Shown one piece after another: positions 43,551 through 53,051 of a stretch of DNA of 64,000 bases. This DNA is from JANLTX01 sp049840835 (GTDB lineage: Bacteria; Armatimonadota; Armatimonadia; Armatimonadales; Armatimonadaceae), in contig JASGJG010000023.1 in the NCBI GenBank assembly GCA_049840835.1, forward strand, positions 62,001 through 126,000, written 5' to 3'. A program made the position numbers and the translations under genes. Numbering within the stretch: position 1 is the first letter of the stretch; the number at the start of each line of letters is the position of its first letter. The notes under the pieces are model-generated. The model was given only the letters and a program-made list of their open reading frames with translations, was not told the origin of the DNA and ran no database searches.

Positions 43551-46500
43551 CTAAGTTTTAGATTTTTTCTTCTCAGAAGCATCGGGGTCCACAAAAATCC
43601 CTTCTAAATCTTTAATTGTCTCAGAAGAACTTTCAAGGCGAAGGTGTACTACACAAACCCTTTCATAGTCATCTCTCGATAATCTACCTTCTTCCGGCTG
43701 TTGATCAAACCATACACTGAAGGCTTTAAGCCCGGCAGCTTCTACTTGCTTCGCACTAATAGTATCTTTCTTGAAATCTGGGGGGCATTCGAGTAAGTCA
43801 AGTAAATCTTCACGGCTATATGGCACAATCTGATCCGTATATAGATTGAATAAGACATGATCAATTCCTTGTTTGCTTTTGATAAATACACAGATATGTG
43901 GGTGACGTATTGCTGGATTATTGACTATTTTTGCGCTCAAGATGTTTATAAATTCTAATAACTTTGCTTGGCTTTTATACATTTCGAAATTAGAAGAATG
44001 CCTTAATGCATTGCTTGCTTCATGTTGTAAATTGTCCTCAACCGATTGGTAGTGGCCTGGAATTTTATCCAAATCTGTTGCATAGGCTAGCTGCATGACT
44101 ACAGGACTTTCTTCGTCTTTCGTGGGTAGTATTGTTCCACCATGCATGACGTCGTTTGCCTGATTCTGTCGCTCAGAAAGAGTAGCAACAATACTTCCAA
44201 TATGAAGTGCTGCATTGCGATGAGATCCATTAACGCCCGGTACTAACGTATAAATATATACATCTCTATCACGATCAATTGTTGGGCGTAAAACGCGACC
44301 TGCTCTCTGAAATAACTCATCAGCAGTTAGTGGAAGATCATAATTTATAACTACTGTTGCGTCTTGCATATTCTGACCAACTCCATCTGCATCAGTACAG
44401 ATTAGTATGTCCAAACATGCACTTGCTGAAGGAAGCCGTCGACCTATAGGAGTATTTGCGATAGGTGCAAATAGGCGAATAAGCTTCTTCCGTACATTAT
44501 CAGTTTTGAGTTTATATTCTCCTTTTTCTGAGGAGCATTCAACCGTACATCCGACTTTATCAAAATCGTTGCTGAGTTTCTCGTGGATATACACTGCTGT
44601 AGCATGACGCTTTACAAAAATAATTATCTTGGCATCTTTTTCACGATGTGTCTTTACATGCTCTATCAGTATATTTAGTTTGAGGTCTGTTGATTCTAGA
44701 TCATCTAAAATTGGCTGAATCATACGTCGACGTTTTACATGAGGTGTTGTGAATTTAACACGATAGCGTTTAGGGCTAAGAACTTCTTCTGTAGGCGCGA
44801 GTTCCTGTTCTATCCAAGTTGGATCTAGAACCAATGTGCTGCCATCCTTATTATCCGGCGTTGGGTCAAGAAGATCATGGCATACCTGAAGGACACGTCT
44901 TAATTCACGTGGCGAGCTAAGCCATGCTCTGAGAGTATTATTTAGCCAGCTATTTGCTACTCCCGATTCTGCATCATTTTTTTCCTCACTCCATCTCTTG
45001 TAGGGCATGAGCTGGGCATCAAATATCTTAGCATCATAAGCTCGCTCCAAATGATCCTGTAAAAACATCGGGTAAGTAAGGCGATAAAAACGTATCTGAC
45101 GGGGAAAGTACTTTATCCCATCGGGCATCTCAATATATAAACGACCATCTGATTCAATATTACCTCTATCTCGCGCCATCTGTAAAACATGTAGCATTCC
45201 TAAAATAGTTACCACTTTTTGCTTTGATGTTTTATTGACTTGGGTTGTATTCCAGTGTGCAAATCCTGAGGTGGCTTCTTGATCAAAGAGATTCGTTGCT
45301 ATTTTTTTCGTAGATGGTGATGTTGGAGGAAGCATACGGAGAAGGCTATTAATATTTTGCTTCTGGGTTCCATAGGGAGTTGCTGTTAGTAAGATGATCT
45401 TGCCTCCCCGTTTAGCTATTTTATCAACACGGTCTTTTAATACAGAGTTATGTTCTAGTATATGTGCTAGCTTTCGGGATCGTCGATTTGGATGAGCAGA
45501 ATTAATGATTAAATTGCGATATCTATGAGCTTCATCAATTAAAAATATTGTGTTGTCATTACAATCTTGGATAAAAGTCTCTAGCTCGTAGACTTGTCGA
45601 GTCTCATCCTCTTGGGGAGCCCTGAACAATATGCTATTATCAAAGAATCGGCTTGGAGGATAGCCACGTCCTTTCAATTCGTTGCACCAGTTTGCTTCCG
45701 TAATACGTGGGGCTATTACGACTAGCTTATGGATGCTTGTACCACTATAATCCGCCAGAAGCCTTCTGGCTATTTCTGCTCCAATAACTGTTTTGCCTAG
45801 ACCTGTTGCAACAAGAAGGAGAGCACCGTCATATCGTTTTACCTGATCAACTGCACGGGCAATAACCCCTTCTTGAAAATAAGTGGGTTCATGTGCAGGT
45901 TTGTCGATAGGGTATCGTTCAGAAGAATAAGAACAAAGTAATGCTTTTAGGTATGCATCAAATGGATCATGCATGTTAAGCCATTGCTCTAACATTTTTT
46001 GTAAATCTGCAAGTAAATCGTGGGCTAAAGCTAGTTGCTCATCGTAAAATTTACAATAATATTCAATTTGCTCTGGGTCACGCGATGCTACTAATTGTTC
46101 TTCGTTTCCAAATAGAGAAAGTCCGTTGCGACTAAAGTTTGCTGAACCCATCCAAATGACAGCATCATCGGCTATATAAAATTTGCAATGGAATCGTCGT
46201 CTTTCTCTACTACCTCCACTTTCTTCTTGTTTCATTTCGTGTGCGCTACGAAAAATAAACTTTTCTGCCTTTATTCGGGAAATTAACTCAGCAACAGCAT
46301 CGACAAGCGCTACTGGGGTTGTGCCGAGTTCGCGCATTATTTCGATTAGTTCAGATGCCATCTCACTTGCTACTGCTACTCTAGCATCCTTTTGTGCTTG
46401 GCCGACTAAAACTTGAATCTTCGTATTTGCACTAATAAAATCTCTTCCTAAATCGTAACCGGAAAGAGAAAAGTAACCTGTTGCAATTCTAAGATTCGTT

Positions 46501-46718
46501 TCAGCTTCAGGAAAATAAGTGGCGACAAATCTCATGCCGACACCTCTGCCTGCTGCCGTGATTATTTTGCCATTTGAATCTGTAATAGCATTATTTAAAT
46601 TAATAGCATGCTCATTAACTCGATCTCTAAGATGGTCTGGTAGTTCATATGATTGAGGTAAAATTGTGCTCTTTTCATCAAAATCTGTATCTTTGTCCGA
46701 GATATTGTCTGATTGCAT
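43551..46718 (-). CDS. Single-HKD PLD nuclease fused to SF2/SNF2-like helicase
   Basis: 1055 aa, in DNA much more AT-rich than its surroundings. Residues ~60-240 are a PLD-type domain with one HxK motif (HCKFYIADD, His177/Lys179) and GSANFS. The helicase core starts at ~275: Walker A ATGLGKT (306-310), DEAH box LIDEAHRYRN (395-398), motif III LLTATPYG, a long ~290-aa insertion, then the C-lobe with IIIFVKRH, DADGVGQNMQDATVVINYD and arginine finger QRAGRVLRP. The ~200-aa tail is unknown. Fused PLD-helicases are typical of phage-defence genes, but no known partner (methylase, DrmA/B) is nearby. AAAGG lies 6 nt before the ATG. Likely acquired by transfer. Confidence 0.85.
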   Translation of the reverse strand: MQSDNISDKDTDFDEKSTILPQSYELPDHLRDRVNEHAINLNNAITDSNGKIITAAGRGVGMRFVATYFPEAETNLRIATGYFSLSGYDLGRDFISANTKIQVLVGQAQKDARVAVASEMASELIEIMRELGTTPVALVDAVAELISRIKAEKFIFRSAHEMKQEESGGSRERRRFHCKFYIADDAVIWMGSANFSRNGLSLFGNEEQLVASRDPEQIEYYCKFYDEQLALAHDLLADLQKMLEQWLNMHDPFDAYLKALLCSYSSERYPIDKPAHEPTYFQEGVIARAVDQVKRYDGALLLVATGLGKTVIGAEIARRLLADYSGTSIHKLVVIAPRITEANWCNELKGRGYPPSRFFDNSILFRAPQEDETRQVYELETFIQDCNDNTIFLIDEAHRYRNLIINSAHPNRRSRKLAHILEHNSVLKDRVDKIAKRGGKIILLTATPYGTQKQNINSLLRMLPPTSPSTKKIATNLFDQEATSGFAHWNTTQVNKTSKQKVVTILGMLHVLQMARDRGNIESDGRLYIEMPDGIKYFPRQIRFYRLTYPMFLQDHLERAYDAKIFDAQLMPYKRWSEEKNDAESGVANSWLNNTLRAWLSSPRELRRVLQVCHDLLDPTPDNKDGSTLVLDPTWIEQELAPTEEVLSPKRYRVKFTTPHVKRRRMIQPILDDLESTDLKLNILIEHVKTHREKDAKIIIFVKRHATAVYIHEKLSNDFDKVGCTVECSSEKGEYKLKTDNVRKKLIRLFAPIANTPIGRRLPSASACLDILICTDADGVGQNMQDATVVINYDLPLTADELFQRAGRVLRPTIDRDRDVYIYTLVPGVNGSHRNAALHIGSIVATLSERQNQANDVMHGGTILPTKDEESPVVMQLAYATDLDKIPGHYQSVEDNLQHEASNALRHSSNFEMYKSQAKLLEFINILSAKIVNNPAIRHPHICVFIKSKQGIDHVLFNLYTDQIVPYSREDLLDLLECPPDFKKDTISAKQVEAAGLKAFSVWFDQQPEEGRLSRDDYERVCVVHLRLESSSETIKDLEGIFVDPDASEKKKSKT

Positions 46719-46728
46719 ATGCGCCTTT

Positions 46729-46760
46729 CAAATTTTGAAAATTTGGCTAGATTGCCAAAT
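46729..46760. promoter_or_regulatory. Two inverted repeats upstream of the PLD-helicase gene
   Basis: CAAATTTT-G-AAAATTTG (46729-46745) is a perfect 17-nt palindrome starting 11 bp before the gene; ATTTGGC / GCCAAAT (46741-46760) is a perfect 7-bp inverted repeat with 6-bp spacer, overlapping the first by 5 bp. The position suggests tight control of the helicase gene. No regulator is encoded next to it. Confidence 0.5.
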
Positions 46761-46905
46761 TTACTATTTATGAAAATCGTAATTAGGAAAGAATTTTATT
46801 TTTTGTGCTGAATATTTTTGGCTACTTGTAGCTCTTACTCTAGTATGACTTTGGCTCAAAATAGATATGGGAGCAGTGTTGTCATTTTGGCTGTTTAAAG
46901 AGGAT

Positions 46906-46922
46906 GGTGGCAAGAAATCGAC
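46906..46922. repeat. 17-bp direct repeat, right copy, at border of AT-rich islet
   Basis: Second copy of GGTGGCAAGAAATCGAC. It lies between the AT-rich upstream region of the helicase and the terminator of the TlpA-like gene. The flanking bases differ from those of the left copy, so exactly 17 bp are shared. Confidence 0.65.
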
Positions 46923-46942
46923 GGTGAATTCCCAGGCTCCCT

Positions 46943-46984
46943 CTAAAAACAAAGCAGGCTCCACAGAGCTTGCTTTGTTTTTAG
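46943..46984. terminator. Terminator after the TlpA-like gene
   Basis: 14-bp arms CTAAAAACAAAGCA and TGCTTTGTTTTTAG, with an inner GCTC / GAGC pair. The minus-strand copy ends in A/T tracts 10 bp after the TlpA-like stop. It can act on both strands. Confidence 0.7.
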
Positions 46985-46993
46985 AATTGCTAG

Positions 46994-48226
46994 CTACAGC
47001 TTTACACCTGCTGCCTCCAGGGTTTCTTCGATACGAGTGTCGTTCTCGCGGAAGCCGCTGAAGGAAGTCAGCACCTTGCCATCTTTACCGATCACATAGG
47101 TAGTGGGGATTCCGCTGACATTGTAGAGCTTTTTGGCTATAGAGGTCGCGCCATCTTCACCAGCAGGGTCGAACACGAACGGCAAGGTGTACTTGCTGCG
47201 GTTGTTCGGCACCCAACTCTGAAACGCGGAGCGTTTATCCCACACGCAGACCGGGAGAACGGTGACATCGTCGCGCCCGGCTATCTTTTTCCAGAGGGAT
47301 TCCAGGTGAGGCATTGACATCATGCACGGACCGCACCAGGTAGCCCAGAAGTCTACTATCACTACCTTGCCCTTGAGGTCGGACAGCTTGATGGTTTTCC
47401 CATCCAAAGTCTCGGCGGTAAAATCTGGAGCCTCTGTGCCGACTGCCAGGAGCGGTGGGCGCTGACGAGTGGCCGGGGTCGGTGGCTTGTAGGCGGGTTT
47501 ATCGCTGGGAGCCAGGACCAGGCGGGTGGCACCAGGAGCGATTTTTGCCTCGTAAACCTTACCGTTCAGCTCAAACGGAGCACGCAGTTCGATTCGCTTC
47601 GTCGTATCGTCGTTCAGGAAGAGATTGACGGCAGGCTGACGAACCTCAAAGGGGCGCTGGAACTGCCCGCTCTGGGAATCGTCGGTAATGGCTACCTTAT
47701 AGGCTGTTTCGCCGAGCTTCAGTGAGCCGACATGGGCGCCGGGGTGGTAGTAAGACAGCGTCGGCTGACCCGCATACCGATAGAACGAAACAGTGAAGGA
47801 AGCCGACGAAGTCTCTTTCTCCACCGTGCCGTAGGAGGCACGGAGGGAAACCCGATCCGCCTGCGCGTACTGGCGCTTGGTCTGGGTGCGAAGCTCATCT
47901 ATCAGCTTCTTCTCGGTCCAGGCATCACCGCCGTCATCGGTCAGGTCACCGTTGGCATTGCGGTCTATATATAGGCGCCACGGCTCGTTCTCTGGCTCGT
48001 CGATAGCCACGATATGCGCGGCCTTCGGACCGTTGCCTATAGAGATGACACCGTAGAGCGGCGTGGTCCGATATGCGGGCTCTTTCTTCAGTCCTTCCGG
48101 CTTTTCCGCCTTCAGGACAATCATGCCGGGGCGATACCCCACTTTGAATGTAGGGTCATAGGTCAGTGCCGCCGAGGGAGCAGGTGGAGCCACAAGAGAG
48201 AGGCATAAAAGTGAGGTTAACAGCAT
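46994..48226 (-). CDS. Secreted TlpA/thioredoxin-like protein with N-terminal beta region
   Basis: 410 aa. Signal peptide about 1-20. Residues ~25-255 are beta-rich with a Ca-binding-like DRNANGDLTDDGGD and SFTVSFYRYAG, family unknown to me. From ~265 is a TlpA/ResA-like thioredoxin domain: TEAPDFTAETLDGKTIKL, the redox motif FWATWCGPCMMSMP, and the cis-Pro region VSGIPTTYVIGKDG. It should reduce or isomerise disulfides in the periplasm. It is translated 3 bp after the prepilin gene, hinting at a role in the folding of exported proteins. A strong terminator follows. Confidence 0.9.
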   Translation of the reverse strand: MLLTSLLCLSLVAPPAPSAALTYDPTFKVGYRPGMIVLKAEKPEGLKKEPAYRTTPLYGVISIGNGPKAAHIVAIDEPENEPWRLYIDRNANGDLTDDGGDAWTEKKLIDELRTQTKRQYAQADRVSLRASYGTVEKETSSASFTVSFYRYAGQPTLSYYHPGAHVGSLKLGETAYKVAITDDSQSGQFQRPFEVRQPAVNLFLNDDTTKRIELRAPFELNGKVYEAKIAPGATRLVLAPSDKPAYKPPTPATRQRPPLLAVGTEAPDFTAETLDGKTIKLSDLKGKVVIVDFWATWCGPCMMSMPHLESLWKKIAGRDDVTVLPVCVWDKRSAFQSWVPNNRSKYTLPFVFDPAGEDGATSIAKKLYNVSGIPTTYVIGKDGKVLTSFSGFRENDTRIEETLEAAGVKL

Positions 48227-48229
48227 GGT

Positions 48230-49093
<864 letters not shown>

Positions 49094-49149
49094 GAGTGGG
49101 GACTCCTTGTGAAAAGAATTGTTTAAGACAATACCATGATTTCAAAAAA

Positions 49150-49183
49150 TTTCTAGAAATTTTTCAAGAAACTTTTCTGGAAA
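49150..49183. promoter_or_regulatory. Three TTTCNNGAAA palindromes at 12-bp pitch
   Basis: TTTCTAGAAA (49150-49159), TTTCAAGAAA (49162-49171) and TTTCTGGAAA (49174-49183) repeat exactly every 12 bp. The first is the core of a perfect 20-nt palindrome (49145-49164). The array lies between the divergent prepilin gene and the unknown gene at 49207, whose TAAAAT (49193-49198) ends 8 nt before the GTG. Cooperative binding of a dimeric regulator is the likely purpose. Confidence 0.6.
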
Positions 49184-49206
49184 TAATTTTGGTAAAATAG
49201 CCACCA

Positions 49207-50409
49207 GTGAACAGTGTTCAAGACAGATTTCGGCAAGACGCCGGACATGCACTGGAGCGATTGCGGAGCGCACTGGAGCGCATCATTCTCAGTTTGCCAG
49301 GCGCTCCTCACCGGGCCGTCGCTCTGGAGCGGGCGCTAACAATAGACCGGGTGCTGGCATGGCGGATTACCACGTTTGTCTTCAAGACCGAGCCCTCCAC
49401 ACTCTCCCGGTCGCTGCCCGGCACGCAGGCACTTCAGAAGTTTCTCCAGGCCGCCCGAGAAGCCGGTGTAGACGATACGTATATTGTCGCTACAGAGGAA
49501 GCGCTGGCCGAGCTGGACGAAGTGGTACGGCGACATTGTGGGAGCCGAAAGCGCTTCGAGCAGATGCTCGCTACTCTGGCGCCCGCCGATTCCACGGATG
49601 CCCTCTTTGAAACACGCCGGGTGGCTTTCGAGGCGAATGCTGCCCTGTGGGGCGCTTCTGCTCAAGTGGAGCTCTGTGTAGGCATACTGGGACGTGAAAC
49701 AAGCGACCCTGAGATTCTGGGCTTTGTGAACTACAAAGGCTATATCGGATTGGAGCTTCTTCGGGATTCGGCAAGCTGGCCGATTGGAATCGCCTGGTCG
49801 TCGCAAGATGACCGGATGACTCGCCGCCCTGAGGACGAGCAGGGAATAATCCCTCTCTTCGATCTGGCCCATCCGTCCACAGAAGTGCAGGGCCTCTTTG
49901 TAGATGAGTGCGTTCAGATTGAAGCCACCGCCATGGACGAAGGCTGTCAGCGCTACTCAGTCCGCCTGCCGCAGCTCGGCAGGACCGCCGCCTCACGCTG
50001 TGTGTTCGCCAACTCCCTTCGGCACTGGGGCGGTCGCGCTCCGGAAGAGAACGACACGGAGATACGGCTGGCCACCGGCGAAACCACTCCCAGTAAACTG
50101 CTAGTTCTGGACCTTCTGGTAGACCGCACTCTCTACGGCCCGGTGTTTCCCAAAGCGGAGGTCGTAGCGGATACCACTCCCGGCCAGCTTTTGAGCGACT
50201 TTGCCCTGCCGCTGGCGCAGACCATCCAGCCCCTCGGCCCCGCGTCTGTTGCGCCCACCGTGCCCGAGATTCCTCGCTATGCCGAAATGCTAGCTTACGG
50301 CATGGCGCGTATGAGCTGGAATATAGCTGACTTCGACCTCTACCGCCTGCGCATCGCCTACCCCATGCTCTCCACAGTCACCATGGTCAGTTTCCCCAAG
50401 CAGCATTAA
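49207..50409 (+). CDS. Conserved-looking protein of unknown function
   Basis: 400 aa, GTG start, no export signal. The N-terminus (VALERALTIDRVLAWRITTFVFKTEPSTLSRSLPGTQALQKFLQAAREAGV) looks like helical segments found in uncharacterised planctomycete proteins; the middle is beta-rich (IGLELLRDSASWPIGIAWS, RYSVRLPQLGRTA) and the end helical. I cannot name a domain. It faces the prepilin across the triple-palindrome region and converges with the response-regulator gene 2 bp downstream. Confidence 0.7.
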   Translation: MNSVQDRFRQDAGHALERLRSALERIILSLPGAPHRAVALERALTIDRVLAWRITTFVFKTEPSTLSRSLPGTQALQKFLQAAREAGVDDTYIVATEEALAELDEVVRRHCGSRKRFEQMLATLAPADSTDALFETRRVAFEANAALWGASAQVELCVGILGRETSDPEILGFVNYKGYIGLELLRDSASWPIGIAWSSQDDRMTRRPEDEQGIIPLFDLAHPSTEVQGLFVDECVQIEATAMDEGCQRYSVRLPQLGRTAASRCVFANSLRHWGGRAPEENDTEIRLATGETTPSKLLVLDLLVDRTLYGPVFPKAEVVADTTPGQLLSDFALPLAQTIQPLGPASVAPTVPEIPRYAEMLAYGMARMSWNIADFDLYRLRIAYPMLSTVTMVSFPKQH

Positions 50410-50410
50410 G

Positions 50411-51100
50411 CTACTCGGTCCGAAAACGGTAGCCTACTCCAGAAATAGTCATTAAGTATCTATCGCCGGCGATATCCGGCTCCAGCTTGCGGCGAAGGTG
50501 TGAGACATGCACATGCACCACATGGACCTCGTCGTAGCCCTCGCCCCACACGGCGCGTAGTAGGTGGGAGTAGGTGAGTACATGGTCCAGGTGGGTGACC
50601 AGCTCGCGAAGCAGCTCGAACTCGATCTTGGTGAGCCGAATCTCCTCACCATTCCTGCGCACTTCTCGCCGGATAAGGTCTATGGAAAATGGGCCTACTT
50701 CAATCAGTGGGGGAGCCTGCGGCATCTGGAAGCGGGCACGACGCAGTACGGCGCGCATCCGGGCGACCAACTCTCCGGTATGGAAGGGCTTGGTCAGATA
50801 GTCATCGGCGCCCAGTTCCAGCGCGGCTACTTTCACCTGCGGGGTGTCTGCCGCAGTGACCAGAATAATCGGCACGGTAGACCACTCGCGAACCTGGCGG
50901 CAGACTTCTAAACCATCTATCTCTTCAATGCCAATGTCCAGAAGCACTAGATCCGGTGCGGTATCGGCGATTAGCTGGAGCGCTTCTTTTCCACTGCGGA
51001 CGACGTCTATCTCCCACCCGCGCAGCGTTAGCTGAGACTTCAGCAGCTTCTGAATGGTGGGGTCATCCTCTACTAAGAGAACTCGTCCTTCTTCCGCCAT
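50411..51100 (-). CDS. OmpR/PhoB-family response regulator
   Basis: 229 aa. Receiver domain 1-120: acidic pocket VEDDP, phosphoacceptor in LVLLDIGIEEIDG, Thr in LVTAADTP and Lys in DYLTKPF. The C-terminal winged helix (about 130-226) includes RLTKIEFELLRELVTH and HVHVSHLRRKLE. It is phosphorylated by the histidine kinase encoded upstream, whose stop shares one base with its ATG. Its binding sites may be the TTTAGAG repeats in front of the operon. Confidence 0.95.
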   Translation of the reverse strand: MAEEGRVLLVEDDPTIQKLLKSQLTLRGWEIDVVRSGKEALQLIADTAPDLVLLDIGIEEIDGLEVCRQVREWSTVPIILVTAADTPQVKVAALELGADDYLTKPFHTGELVARMRAVLRRARFQMPQAPPLIEVGPFSIDLIRREVRRNGEEIRLTKIEFELLRELVTHLDHVLTYSHLLRAVWGEGYDEVHVVHVHVSHLRRKLEPDIAGDRYLMTISGVGYRFRTE

Positions 51101-52857
51101 CAGAAATCTACCTCGCAGTGGGGCAGCCGGAACCAGAGCCGGGCGCCACCCTCCGGCAGGTTCGAGGCGTGAATCTCACCCCCGTGCGCTTCCACAATCG
51201 TCTTGCAGATCGCAAGCCCCAGCCCTGTACCACCCGGAGTCATAGACGTGCCGGGCCGATAAAACTTCTCAAAGATACGGCTCTCCTGGCCTGCGGGCAC
51301 TCCCTCCCCCTGGTTGGAGACTGCCACTGTTACGGTATGCTCCTTAAGCTCTCCCATAAGCTGAAGCGGCGTGCCTTCGGGGGAGTATTTCAGTGCGTTC
51401 TCTAGCAAATTCAAGACTACCGTTTCTAGCTGTGAAGGATCACCCATGACCAGCAGGGGGGTGCGGGGAAAGTCGGCTTGAATCGCTCGCTCTTCCAGAA
51501 GCGGGCGCACTCGTTCCATGGCGCTGATGACAATATCCGTGAGATCGCACGGTTCCCGCAGTATCGGTGCTGCTTCGGATTCCAGCCGAGACATGTCCAA
51601 GAGATTACGCACCCGTGCGGCCAGCGTGTCCAGCTCCTGGCTCACCAGAGTCAGGCACTCCTGCACCTGCACAGCATCTGGCGGTACAGGTTCCTCGGAC
51701 TCTAAGATGCCCGAGACAGAGAGCTGCATGCTGGCAATAGGGGTCTTCAGGTCATGGGAGACGTTGGCCAGCAAGTCCGACTTGGCCTGATTCAGTTGCC
51801 GCAGAAGCTCATTACGCTGCCCCAGTGCCGTCGCCAGCCTTTGTAGGCGTTCATACAGCTTGAGCAGAGTCCAGCCGACCAGTGGCACGGCAAGTAAAAG
51901 AGGAACCCCGATCACGGCAAGGCGACGTAATAGATACTCAAAGGGAGCCTGAGCCGCCTCGGTTGGCTGCACTACAAAGACCACCCAGCCCGGCAGAGCA
52001 GCATAGGCATACCCCACCATCATCTTCTGATTCTGAGAGAGGGTCGGGTTCTGGGAGTTCACTAACGAGAGCACAGTATCCGCCGAGCCATGTTTGCCTT
52101 GCCGAGCTGCTGCGAAGGGAGCGTAGTCTGTCTGTACCTGCCCCCGATAGCTGTTATCACTGGTGGCGGCCACATGGCCCTGGCTGTCTAAAATCAGAAT
52201 CGCTCCGCCCATAAGGCGGACCGACTTTAACCAGTCATAAAAGTTCCCCAGGCGGAAGTAGGCCAGCAAGAATCCTGCGGGTGCATCCTGTCCGGAGCGA
52301 ACCGGAATCGCTATCGTGAACGCCTCAGTATTATCTGCATCCGGCAGTCGCACCACATCATTCACCGCGGGTTGTTGCGAGGGGCGAGCCTGCATGACCT
52401 GCCGGTACCAGCTCTTCTGGGTAATGTCTGTAGGGAGTTTTACTCTGGCAGGGAACTGCTCTATCAGGCTACCCTGCGTGCTATAGACACCGACTCCCAG
52501 CAGGTCAGGAACCAACTCAACGGCGTTGCGTAGTGTTTTCGCGACCGTCGCTTTGTCGTTGCGGCGAATGCTCTCCGATAGGTCGGGGCGCTGAACCAGA
52601 CTACGCAGAACGCTGAAGGCGCTATCGGATTGTTCATCGAGAAGCTGTGCACAGAGGCGGGCGGTGCTCTCATTGCGCTCACCCGCTTGTCGGGCGCGTA
52701 ACGTATAAGAGCTGCTCAAGGTCATCACCAGATAGAAAATCAGCCCCACAAAGAGGGCAAGAACCAACCCCAGAATAAGCCGACGATCTCTCCGAGCACG
52801 GGCGAGTCGGGAGCTTAGCCGAGAATCGGCGTCTATAGAATCGTCGGTAAAACGCAT
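51100..52857 (-). CDS. Membrane sensor histidine kinase with periplasmic dCACHE-like domain
   Basis: 585 aa from ATG 52857, preceded by AGGGGA 6-7 nt upstream. Membrane helices at about 28-50 and 315-340 flank a ~265-residue extracytoplasmic sensor (YSTQGSLIEQFP, KSWYRQVMQA and FTIAIPVRSGQDAPAGFLLAY resemble double-CACHE modules). The cytoplasm has HisKA (NVSHDLKTPIASMQL), N box (NLLENALKYSPEGT), and G boxes (FEKFYRPG, GTGLGLAICKTIVEAHGG). It probably senses a small ligand. The longer frame to 52908 lacks a ribosome site. Confidence 0.92.
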   Translation of the reverse strand: MRFTDDSIDADSRLSSRLARARRDRRLILGLVLALFVGLIFYLVMTLSSSYTLRARQAGERNESTARLCAQLLDEQSDSAFSVLRSLVQRPDLSESIRRNDKATVAKTLRNAVELVPDLLGVGVYSTQGSLIEQFPARVKLPTDITQKSWYRQVMQARPSQQPAVNDVVRLPDADNTEAFTIAIPVRSGQDAPAGFLLAYFRLGNFYDWLKSVRLMGGAILILDSQGHVAATSDNSYRGQVQTDYAPFAAARQGKHGSADTVLSLVNSQNPTLSQNQKMMVGYAYAALPGWVVFVVQPTEAAQAPFEYLLRRLAVIGVPLLLAVPLVGWTLLKLYERLQRLATALGQRNELLRQLNQAKSDLLANVSHDLKTPIASMQLSVSGILESEEPVPPDAVQVQECLTLVSQELDTLAARVRNLLDMSRLESEAAPILREPCDLTDIVISAMERVRPLLEERAIQADFPRTPLLVMGDPSQLETVVLNLLENALKYSPEGTPLQLMGELKEHTVTVAVSNQGEGVPAGQESRIFEKFYRPGTSMTPGGTGLGLAICKTIVEAHGGEIHASNLPEGGARLWFRLPHCEVDF

Positions 52858-52945
52858 CGAGATTCCCCTGTATTGGGAGCCTGACCGCGCCCTGTAGGGG
52901 TAGGGCATTGTAGCACTCCAGGCACTTCTGACAAGAACGAATGCC

Positions 52946-52999
52946 CTCTAAAAAATAAACTTGAGCGAATCTTTAGAGCTTGCCTGCTGACCTTTAGAG
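52946..52999. promoter_or_regulatory. Repeated TTTAGAG half-sites, candidate response-regulator sites
   Basis: CTTTAGAG at 52971-52978 and 52992-52999, start to start 21 bp (two helical turns), plus the inverted CTCTAAA at 52946-52952. OmpR-type regulators bind direct repeats on one DNA face. The region separates the kinase-regulator operon from the divergent secreted-protein gene. AACGTT also recurs at 53000-53005 and 53023-53028. Confidence 0.45.
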
Positions 53000-53051
53000 A
53001 ACGTTAAGACCCCCACCTGTACAACGTTGGGTGAGATGGAACTGCTATTAA

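Noticed and set aside
43551..46718. Complete DISARM, BREX or restriction-modification system around the helicase
   Set aside because: No methyltransferase, DrmA/DrmB, PglZ or specificity subunit is encoded within 15 kb on either side.
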